From: an uncultured Actinomycetes bacterium
Lineage (GTDB): Bacteria > Actinomycetota > Actinomycetes > Nanopelagicales > Nanopelagicaceae
Assembly: GCA_903922325.1 (NCBI GenBank)
Contig: CAIXTG010000069.1
Span: forward strand, 1 to 5,283
Direction: 5' to 3'
Length of the DNA: 5,283 nucleotides
In this document: positions 1-5,012 of the stretch, piece after piece
How the letters are laid out: every line of letters starts with the position of its first letter
How positions within the stretch are numbered: the first letter of the stretch is position 1
Notes under the pieces: generated by a model
What the model was told of the DNA's origin: nothing
The model's database searches: none
The model's input: the letters and a program-made list of their open reading frames with translations, nothing else
Position numbers and translations under genes: made by a program

Positions 1-223
1 GGGCATCGAGCGGGCTCTTGATTTTGATTTCCTGGCCATCAACTAAAATCTGACCTTTATCTGGTGAGAGCAAACCATAAACAATGTTCATGAGCGTTGA
101 TTTACCAGCACCATTTTCACCCAAGATCGCGTGAATCTCGCCTGCTTCAACTTTGAAATTTATATCGTCATTAGCAACTAATGAACCAAATTGCTTAGTA
201 ATTCCGCGTAGCTCTAAAGACAT
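1..223 (-). CDS. Sugar/nucleoside ABC transporter ATP-binding protein, N-terminal part (runs off left edge)
   Basis: The gene begins at an ATG (221-223) and stays open to the left edge, giving 74 codons of N-terminus. The translation starts MSLELRGITKQFGSLVAN and carries a complete Walker A, GENGAGKST, at residues 35-43, followed by LMNIVYGLLSPDKGQI. The GENGAGKSTLMN context is typical of the double-ATPase subunits (about 500 aa, two fused nucleotide-binding domains) of ribose/nucleoside-class ABC importers (RbsA, YufO/NupO). Those proteins energise import at the inner face of the membrane. The family and the Walker A are clear. The nucleoside assignment is inferred from the BMP-family binding protein directly upstream on the same strand, the usual partner of YufO-type ATPases. 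There is no good Shine-Dalgarno sequence before the ATG. The second ATPase domain, if present, lies outside the window, so the full length cannot be judged. Confidence 0.93.
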   Translation of the reverse strand, partial: MSLELRGITKQFGSLVANDDINFKVEAGEIHAILGENGAGKSTLMNIVYGLLSPDKGQILVDGQEIKIKSPLDA

Positions 224-250
224 GGCGCAAATCTACGCTATAAAACTATA
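224..250 (-). promoter_or_regulatory. Possible leaderless promoter of the ABC ATPase gene
   Basis: On the minus strand a TANNNT-type -10 hexamer, TAGATT (230-235), lies exactly 6 nt before the A of the ATG, so the transcript could begin at the start codon. That fits the missing Shine-Dalgarno sequence and the leaderless genes common in Actinobacteria. Alternative -10 boxes are TATAGC (237-242) and TATAGT (245-250), which would give leaders of about 7-15 nt. No clear -35 box is visible, and that position falls in or beside the terminator stem. This is inference from spacing only. Confidence 0.35.
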
Positions 251-288
251 AAAAAATAGCGGCGCAGTGATTTCTCACTGCGCCGCTA
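250..288 (-). terminator. Rho-independent terminator of BMP1
   Basis: A perfect 14-bp GC-rich stem (arms 257-270 and 275-288) closes a 4-nt loop. Read on the minus strand the loop is GAAA, a GNRA tetraloop, and the stem is followed at once by seven U residues (A-run 250-256 on the plus strand). It lies 17 nt after the BMP1 stop codon. On the plus strand the stem is followed after 5 nt by six T residues (294-299), so weak bidirectional action is possible. It separates the binding protein from the ATPase gene and probably sets a high binding-protein to transporter ratio by partial read-through. Confidence 0.92.
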
Positions 289-304
289 CTTACTTTTTTA
301 TTGC

Positions 305-1363
305 TTATTCAACCTTTAGTGAACCAGCAACGATCTTCTTCTGAACTGCAGCAATTTCCTTAGCAAGTGATGCAGGAACTGCTGATGCTAAGTCGTGGAA
401 TGACGCTAGGCGTGTTCCCTTATTAGCCAAAGTTCCGCTGTATGACTTGTTTGTGAACTTGCCAGCATTAACTTCAGCGATTACTGAAGAAACTGCTTCG
501 CCAAGACCCTTAACAACAGAAGTTAGAAGAACTGAACGGTACTTAGAAGCTGAAACATAACCATCTGTATCTACCCAGATTGTTACTGACTTCTTTCCAT
601 CCATTGAGTTCTGAGCTGTTGCTCCACCAAGTCCACCAGCAACTGGGAAGATTACATCTGCGCCAGCTTGCTCGAAGTTCTTAGAGATCTGAAGTGCCTT
701 TGAAGTATCAGAGAAGTTACCAACGAATTCACCATTCTTGGTGTCGCGGTTCCAACCTAGGACGCGAACGCCCTTCTTCTTTACCTGGTTGTAGTAGTAA
801 ACGCCTTGTGCGAATCCATCCATGAATGCTGTAACTGTTGGGTATGGAGCGCCACCGTAAGTAGCAACTACACCCTTAGTTGAGAAAGCAGCTGCTGCAT
901 AACCAGCTAGGAATGATGATTCTTGAGTACGGAAAGTTAGACCCTTTACGTTCTTTACAGGATTACATACTGAGTAGTCAGCGTTGCAATCAAGTGCTGC
1001 ATCGTCAACAACTGCGTACTTGATTGATGGGTTTGCTTTTGCTGATGCAATGATTGCACCTGAAATTGCGAAACCAACACCGATGATCACATTACATTTT
1101 TGATCAACAAACTTCTTAATGTTTGGTGCGTACTCTGCGCCTGAAGCAGCAGGTAGGTACGAAACTGTTACGTTCTTGTTTGACTTAGCAATTGCTGTTG
1201 CGCCAGCCCATGATGCTGCGTTGAATGACTTGTCATCTACGCCACCAGTATCTAGTGCCAAGCATGCTTTGGTCTTTGTTGCTGCAGTTGCTGCAGGAAC
1301 AAGCGCAAGGCTTGCTGCAACAGTGGTAGCCGCAAGAATGGCTACTAGCTTTGACTTCTTCAA
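305..1363 (-). CDS. BMP-family ABC transporter substrate-binding protein (BMP1; BmpA/NupN-like)
   Basis: This is a 352-aa exported solute-binding protein of the BMP (basic membrane protein/PnrA-like) family, whose characterised members bind purine or other nucleosides and deliver them to an ABC importer. A signal peptide is clear: basic MKKSK, a hydrophobic core to about residue 23, and an ATA-type signal peptidase I site near residues 27-28. The first mature strand and ligand motif is DTGGVDDKSFN (38-48). Other family landmarks are QESSFLAGYAAA (147-158), a G-rich YPTVTAFMDGFAQG block (174-187), ADVIFPVAGGLGGA (235-248) and VDTDGY (264-269). No lipobox cysteine follows the signal core, unlike many Gram-positive relatives. 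Cysteines are at 34, 90, 125 and 133. The start is TTG, chosen because GGAGGA lies just upstream, the basic n-region begins there, and no in-frame ATG is nearby. Codons are biased to AAG, AAC, TTC and TAC, which suggests high expression. A strong terminator follows. The family is certain; the nucleoside ligand is inferred. Confidence 0.95.
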   Translation of the reverse strand: MKKSKLVAILAATTVAASLALVPAATAATKTKACLALDTGGVDDKSFNAASWAGATAIAKSNKNVTVSYLPAASGAEYAPNIKKFVDQKCNVIIGVGFAISGAIIASAKANPSIKYAVVDDAALDCNADYSVCNPVKNVKGLTFRTQESSFLAGYAAAAFSTKGVVATYGGAPYPTVTAFMDGFAQGVYYYNQVKKKGVRVLGWNRDTKNGEFVGNFSDTSKALQISKNFEQAGADVIFPVAGGLGGATAQNSMDGKKSVTIWVDTDGYVSASKYRSVLLTSVVKGLGEAVSSVIAEVNAGKFTNKSYSGTLANKGTRLASFHDLASAVPASLAKEIAAVQKKIVAGSLKVE

Positions 1364-1366
1364 TTT

Positions 1367-1372
1367 TCCTCC
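1367..1372 (-). promoter_or_regulatory. Strong ribosome binding site of BMP1, short spacing to a TTG start
   Basis: GGAGGA on the minus strand is an excellent anti-16S match and decides the start. It stands only 3 nt from the TTG at 1361-1363 (4 nt if GGAGG is taken as the core), which is shorter than usual. No other in-frame start fits better. Confidence 0.8.
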
Positions 1373-1416
1373 AAGTTGTATCTAACGGGGGTTATCGCAA
1401 GTTTTGCTATCTAAGT

Positions 1417-1468
1417 TAGTACGTAAGTACTAGCCAGAGAGCTCCTCTTAGTACTAGCGAGCCTAGTA
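1417..1468. repeat. Cluster of TAGTAC/GTACTA inverted repeats upstream of BMP1 (operator-like)
   Basis: Four related arms occur within 52 bp in the 186-bp gap before BMP1. TAGTAC (1417-1422) and GTACTA (1427-1432) form an inverted repeat with a 4-bp spacer. GTACTA (1427-1432) can also pair with TAGTAC (1449-1454), with AGAG (1436-1439) and CTCT (1445-1448) extending the stem inside. TACTAG (1452-1457) and CTAGTA (1463-1468) form a third inverted repeat with a 5-bp spacer. AGTACTAGC occurs twice as a direct repeat, at 1426-1434 and 1450-1458, 24 bp apart. A weak minus-strand -10-like GATACT (1465-1470) overlaps the last arm. The arms are visible directly. A role as a regulator binding site or mRNA leader structure for BMP1 is inference. 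There is no U-tract, so a terminator for BMP2 is unlikely. Confidence 0.5.
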
Positions 1469-1499
1469 TCAAAATGGCTTTTATCCCAATGAAATTTCC

Positions 1500-1519
1500 A
1501 AAAATAGGCTAAAAATAGG
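1500..1519. repeat. Short tandem direct repeat AAAAATAGG, 11-bp period
   Basis: AAAAATAGG occurs at 1500-1508 and again at 1511-1519, an 11-bp period (about one helical turn), inside the BMP2-BMP1 gap. On the minus strand it reads as two CCTATTTTT blocks upstream of the inverted-repeat cluster. It could be an A-tract upstream promoter element or simply chance in AT-rich spacer DNA. No GC stem precedes the T-runs, so it is not a standard terminator for BMP2. Confidence 0.4.
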
Positions 1520-1549
1520 TAACGATTGCGAAAACTCTAGAGGCGAACT

Positions 1550-2536
1550 TTAAAGTTTGGCAGCTGTGCGTGAGGCGGCAGTGATCGAAGCCTTAAAAGC
1601 TTGAAGTTTTGGCGACCAGATAGAGACCTCAATATTGCCGCCGGTAATGCCATAACTGCGCCCGTAGATGCCTTGTACTGGATCCAGAATGTCGCTGATC
1701 TGTTGATTCTTAATTGCCGAAGTTACTAAATCAAGCATTGCACTATCTACTCGCTTAGAAATTGCCCCAAGTAAGTATTTTTGATTTGTCTGCGTCAATG
1801 TCAAATACTGATCAGGCTCAATTGTAATCACGCCAACTTCATCAGCGCTTTTCTTCTTACTTTCATTGTATTTTACCGCTGTAGCAAAGATTTCAGTTAC
1901 CGAACCAGAAGTTGCAACGAAAATTACATCATTACCTTCAGCGATAAGAGATTTTGTTAACTCGGTTAACCCGGTTGTTGCAATTTTTAAAGTGACTTTC
2001 ACTTTTTTCTTCGCTGCCGTTGCGCCGAGGGTAAAGCCAGCTTCCAAATTCGAATTTGTGGCGCTTGCGATCAAGGCAACTTTTGCACTTTTAGATACTC
2101 GGGCTGCCGCTGAACCTGCTAAGTAGCCAACTTGCTTATCGTTAAAAACAAGTGAAGTTACATTTAAATTTGCAATCGAAGCATCATTTAAAATTGAGAA
2201 TTGTTGGGTAGGAAATTCCAGCGCTAAACTCTTGAGCAATTTAGCGTAGCCAGAACCAATCGCGAGGATTGGCGAACAACCTTTAGCAATCATCGCGCGA
2301 ATTCGCTTTTCTCGATCTGCGGCAGTGCCATCGGTAATGAAACCTTCGTAATTAAATGCCAGAGTCTTCTTTGCTTTAGTTAATCCGGCTAGTACTGCAT
2401 CGTTATATGAGCGATCACCAGGACCGCCTAAATCATATGCAACGCAAAGATTTACCACAGGTGTTGCAGTTGAAGTCACCGGCATCATCACTGAAGCGGC
2501 GATTGCAACGCTTAGAAGTAGGGCTTTGTGCTTCAT
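1550..2536 (-). CDS. Divergent BMP-family substrate-binding protein (BMP2)
   Basis: This is a 328-aa exported protein of the same fold family as BMP1 but clearly diverged and shorter. The signal peptide is MKHK plus a hydrophobic core to about residue 20, with a likely signal peptidase I site near TSTA/T (residues 21-25). The family motif DLGGPGDRSYN (35-45) matches DTGGVDDKSFN of BMP1. FNDKQVGYLAGSAAA (131-145), NDVIFVATSGS (202-212) and ITIEPDQY (237-244) match the remaining BMP landmarks. Like BMP1 it has no lipobox. Its two cysteines, C31 and C87, fall at the same places as C34 and C90 of BMP1. The ATG overlaps the trpS stop as ATGA (2533-2536) with no strong Shine-Dalgarno site, which suggests translational coupling. 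Codon choice is more relaxed than in BMP1 (more AAA, TTT, AAT), suggesting lower expression. The ligand is unknown; a nucleoside or related compound is a family-based guess, and a sensor role cannot be excluded. Confidence 0.9.
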   Translation of the reverse strand: MKHKALLLSVAIAASVMMPVTSTATPVVNLCVAYDLGGPGDRSYNDAVLAGLTKAKKTLAFNYEGFITDGTAADREKRIRAMIAKGCSPILAIGSGYAKLLKSLALEFPTQQFSILNDASIANLNVTSLVFNDKQVGYLAGSAAARVSKSAKVALIASATNSNLEAGFTLGATAAKKKVKVTLKIATTGLTELTKSLIAEGNDVIFVATSGSVTEIFATAVKYNESKKKSADEVGVITIEPDQYLTLTQTNQKYLLGAISKRVDSAMLDLVTSAIKNQQISDILDPVQGIYGRSYGITGGNIEVSIWSPKLQAFKASITAASRTAAKL

Positions 2537-3534
2537 TGGACAATGCCTAGATTTCGATAGGTCGAATTAATTGTCTCGGTTGCTACCTCACGGGCTTTGC
2601 GTGAGCCTTCGTGCAAGATCGAAAGCAAGTGGGCTTCATCTTCTAGTAATTCAAGGGCTTTAGCGCGAATTGGGCGGAAATACTCAACTACTACTTCAGC
2701 AACAGCGCCCTTGAAATCACCATAGCCTTTATCAGCGAATTCAGCTTCTAAATCAGCAATTGACTTGCCCGACAAAGTTGAATGAATTGTAAGCAAGTTA
2801 CTTATTCCAGGTTTAGCTTTCTCATCAAATTTAACTTCTCGCTCTGCATCTGTTGCAGCACTCTTAATCTTCTTCGCATTTGATTCTGGGCTATCCATAA
2901 TTTCAAGCACGCCGGTAGTTGAACCAGAAGATTTACTCATCTTGGCGGTCGGGTCTTGCAAGTCATAAATCTTGGCACCAGATTTAAGAATGTAGCCTTC
3001 TGGAATTCGGAAAGTTTCGCCGAAGCGAGTGTTAAATCTAGTGGCAAGATCTCGAGTCAATTCAATATGTTGACGCTGATCTTCGCCAACCGGAACTTGA
3101 TGTGCTTGATACAAAAGAATGTCGGCAGCTTGCAACATTGGGTAAGTAAATAAACCTACGCGAGCTGAATCTGCGCCGCCTTTAGCTGACTTATCTTTAA
3201 ATTGCGTCATGCGGCTAGCTTCACCAAAGCCAGCCATACATTCCATGATCCAACCCAATTGATTATGCTGCGGCACTTGTGATTGCACGAAAAGCGTAGA
3301 TTTTTCCGGCGAAATTCCTAGTGCAATTAGTTGGGCCGCCGATGCCAGGGTTCGCTTTCGCAATAGAGATGGATCAATTTCGCCAGAGAGTGCATGTAGA
3401 TCAACGATGCAATAGAAAGCATCATTGCCGTCTTGAAGAGCTACCCATTGCTTTAAGGCGCCGACGTAATTACCTAAGTGAAAAGATTCACTGGTCGGTT
3501 GAATCCCCGAAAGAATTCTTTTCTGTGCGCTCAT
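2533..3534 (-). CDS. trpS: Tryptophanyl-tRNA synthetase (TrpRS)
   Basis: This is a cytoplasmic class I aminoacyl-tRNA synthetase that activates tryptophan with ATP and charges tRNA-Trp. Its 333 aa match the usual bacterial TrpRS length, so it appears complete. The N-terminal GIQPTSESFHLGNYVGA holds the HIGH-type signature as HLGN (19-22). YPMLQAADILLY (131-142), with D138 in the usual tryptophan-recognition segment, is followed by VPVGEDQRQHIELTRDLA (147-164). The second catalytic signature, KMSKS, is exact at 198-202. The C-terminal part is helical, as expected for anticodon recognition and dimer formation. The ATG at 3532-3534 begins right before the conserved RILSGIQPT. The upstream CNNM gene ends 20 bp away, and the stop codon overlaps the BMP2 start by 4 bp. 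Only a weak GAGAA-like Shine-Dalgarno site precedes it, so it is probably read from the CNNM transcript. No T-box or trp leader is visible in the short gap. Confidence 0.99.
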   Translation of the reverse strand: MSAQKRILSGIQPTSESFHLGNYVGALKQWVALQDGNDAFYCIVDLHALSGEIDPSLLRKRTLASAAQLIALGISPEKSTLFVQSQVPQHNQLGWIMECMAGFGEASRMTQFKDKSAKGGADSARVGLFTYPMLQAADILLYQAHQVPVGEDQRQHIELTRDLATRFNTRFGETFRIPEGYILKSGAKIYDLQDPTAKMSKSSGSTTGVLEIMDSPESNAKKIKSAATDAEREVKFDEKAKPGISNLLTIHSTLSGKSIADLEAEFADKGYGDFKGAVAEVVVEYFRPIRAKALELLEDEAHLLSILHEGSRKAREVATETINSTYRNLGIVQ

Positions 3535-3554
3535 GAGGTTTATTCTCGCATGAA

Positions 3555-4850
3555 TTATGCGTTGCGCGAGATTAAAAGCTGGCCAGCTCGCTTGCCTTCC
3601 ATCGATAAAACAGTTATCCGCAAGCCGTTTACGCTGACTACATCGTTTTCTACTGGGATTCGGCCGAGGAAATGCATGACAAAGCCACTGGCAGTTTCAT
3701 ACGGGCCCTCGGGAATCTCAATTCCAGCGTCATCTAGTAAATCTTCGAGCGAGGTCAGGCCATCGATTTCAAAGTCATTAGTGCGTGCTTCGTGCGCAAT
3801 CTCTTGCTCATGATCATCATATTCATCACGAATATCACCAATTAGACATTCGACCAGATCTTCCAAAGTGATAATGCCATCGGTGCCACCGTACTCATCG
3901 AGCACAATTGCTAAATGTTGACCTTGGTTACGCATTTCGGTTAGCGCAGGCAAAATCCCTTTGGTGCCCGGCAAAAATATAATGTTACGTACTAGCTCTT
4001 GGATTTTTCCACCAGGAGTTACCAATGAAGTATCTAGCAAGTCGCGAACATGGATAAAGCCAATAACTTCATCAGATGAACCTCGGACAACTGGGTATCT
4101 TGAATGTGCTTTATCAATTGCTAACCCAATAGCTTTGCCTACAGTCAATGACGCATCCATGAAATCTACTTCGGTGCGTGGCACCATCACTTCGTGAATT
4201 TGGCGCTCTGAAGCATTAAAAACTTCTTCCACAATGTCGCGTTCTTCATCGCTCAGGGCTGCGTGGCCAGCAACTAGATCAAGTAGCTCTTCTTCTGAAA
4301 TTTGCGTGCGTTGCTCGGCTGGGTCTAACCCAAAGAGGCGAACTACAAAGTCAGTTGATTTTGAAAGTAACCAAATAATCGGGCGGAATAGTTTGGCTAA
4401 CCAATCGATAATTCCGGCTGATGCCAACGCGATTGCTTCGGTGCGAAACAACGCTAAGCGTTTTGGAACCAACTCACCGAATACCAGTGAGAAATAAGCA
4501 ATCACGATCGTGATTCCAATTAGCGATACCAGCGCTGCTACGCCTTTGGATAATCCCAAATCAATTAACTCAGGTTCGATGTAAACGCCCAGGCGTTCAG
4601 CACCCAGAGCTGCTGATAAAAATCCGCAGAATGTGACGCCAACTTGAGCTGCGGCTAAGAATCGATTTGGATTTTCGGCTAATGCAGCGACCCGGGCGCC
4701 CCGTTTACCTTTTAGGGCTAATTGCTTAATCTGGCTTTCACGCAACGAAATCAAGGCGATTTCGGCAGCCACAAAGAGGGATCCCAGCAGGATTAAGAGT
4801 AGGACGATGGCAATATTGCCCAAAATCTGGCTAAGCGAGTGGGGCTCCAT
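3555..4850 (-). CDS. CNNM/CBS-pair/CorC-HlyC domain membrane protein (so-called hemolysin family)
   Basis: From the chosen ATG (4848-4850) the product is 431 aa, a normal length for the family. The N-terminal half is a CNNM (DUF21) membrane domain: hydrophobic segments at about 13-35, 64-83, 102-124 and 139-162, with the conserved GELVPKRLA at 125-133. Then come a CBS pair (about 218-273, starting VMVPRTEVDFMD, and about 284-340, including LDEYGGTDGIITLEDLVE) and a C-terminal CorC_HlyC transporter-associated domain (about 352-428). Relatives have been linked to Mg2+ or Co2+ export and ion resistance; the hemolysin label is historical and should not be taken literally. The reading frame stays open upstream to a GTG at 4934 (28 extra residues) with another ATG at 4883. 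The 4850 start is preferred because family proteins begin just before the first hydrophobic segment and a -10-like TATAGT lies just upstream. It heads the CNNM-trpS-BMP2 run. Confidence 0.93.
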   Translation of the reverse strand: MEPHSLSQILGNIAIVLLLILLGSLFVAAEIALISLRESQIKQLALKGKRGARVAALAENPNRFLAAAQVGVTFCGFLSAALGAERLGVYIEPELIDLGLSKGVAALVSLIGITIVIAYFSLVFGELVPKRLALFRTEAIALASAGIIDWLAKLFRPIIWLLSKSTDFVVRLFGLDPAEQRTQISEEELLDLVAGHAALSDEERDIVEEVFNASERQIHEVMVPRTEVDFMDASLTVGKAIGLAIDKAHSRYPVVRGSSDEVIGFIHVRDLLDTSLVTPGGKIQELVRNIIFLPGTKGILPALTEMRNQGQHLAIVLDEYGGTDGIITLEDLVECLIGDIRDEYDDHEQEIAHEARTNDFEIDGLTSLEDLLDDAGIEIPEGPYETASGFVMHFLGRIPVENDVVSVNGLRITVLSMEGKRAGQLLISRNA

Positions 4851-4866
4851 GAGAAAGCCAACTATA
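4851..4866 (-). promoter_or_regulatory. Possible near-leaderless promoter of the CNNM gene
   Basis: On the minus strand TATAGT (4861-4866) is a good -10 hexamer lying 10 nt before the ATG at 4850, which would give a leader of only about 3-4 nt. No Shine-Dalgarno sequence precedes this ATG and no convincing -35 box is seen. If correct, this supports 4850 over the upstream GTG at 4934 as the start. Inference from motif and spacing only. Confidence 0.35.
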
Positions 4867-4913
4867 CGCGCCACGAATGGCATTTCGCTTCTGATATTGC
4901 CCTTTGGCGCACT

Positions 4914-4958
4914 CGGTGGGTAGCCTTTGGCCACCGATTACGGCAACCGCCGCAATCG
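4914..4958. repeat. Two adjoining inverted repeats in the divergent intergenic region
   Basis: CGGTGG (4914-4919) pairs with CCACCG (4931-4936) across 11 nt. Next to it, CGATT-A-CGGC (4935-4944) pairs with GCCG-C-AATCG (4949-4958) across the 4-nt loop AACC, 9 of 10 positions matching. The region is richer in GC than its surroundings and lies between the divergent CNNM and ABC ATPase genes. It could be operator sites or folded leader RNA for the plus-strand gene, or part of a longer CNNM N-terminus if the GTG at 4934 is used. The repeats are visible; the function is unknown. Confidence 0.45.
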
Positions 4959-4977
4959 CCTTACTCCAACGGATCGT

Positions 4978-4995
4978 CGGGCACGTACCTGCCCG
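4978..4995 (+). repeat. Hairpin just upstream of the MalK-type gene's ribosome binding site
   Basis: CGGGCA (4978-4983) and TGCCCG (4990-4995) form a perfect 6-bp stem with a 6-nt loop, ending 3 nt before the Shine-Dalgarno sequence of the gene at 5013. It is not followed by a T-run, so it is not a terminator. It could be an operator half-site pair or a leader stem affecting translation initiation. Confidence 0.45.
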
Positions 4996-4998
4996 GAT

Positions 4999-5005
4999 AA
5001 GGAAG
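4999..5005 (+). promoter_or_regulatory. Ribosome binding site of the MalK-type ABC ATPase
   Basis: AAGGAAG lies 7 nt before the ATG at 5013. The good match and spacing fix the start and contrast with the missing Shine-Dalgarno sites of the CNNM gene and the left-edge ATPase. No confident -35/-10 pair was found upstream on the plus strand; a weak TTGCCC (4898) with TAGCCT (4921) is the best seen. Confidence 0.75.
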
Positions 5006-5012
5006 AAATCAA

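Noticed and set aside
1119..1385. Plus-strand open frame antisense to the 5' half of BMP1
   Set aside because: It is a shadow of the BMP1 reading frame: no ribosome site, no recognisable domain, composition follows the opposite-strand codons.
1866..2126. Plus-strand open frame antisense to BMP2
   Set aside because: It lies wholly inside a well-supported gene on the other strand and has no motif or upstream signals.
2956..3813. Several plus-strand open frames antisense to trpS and the CNNM gene (2956-3153, 3321-3536, 3478-3813)
   Set aside because: All are antisense to genes with intact family motifs; the Ser/Arg-rich translations are typical shadows.
3961..4497. Plus-strand open frames inside the CNNM gene (3961-4197 and 4234-4497)
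   Set aside because: They are low-complexity Ser/Arg-rich shadows of the CNNM coding strand without start signals.
4861..5012. Possible tRNA or known riboswitch in the GC-rich intergenic stretch
   Set aside because: No T-loop GGTTCGA-type motif, no cloverleaf, and no core of any riboswitch I recognise (including Mg2+, Mn2+ and c-di-AMP classes) could be read; kept only as unexplained inverted repeats.
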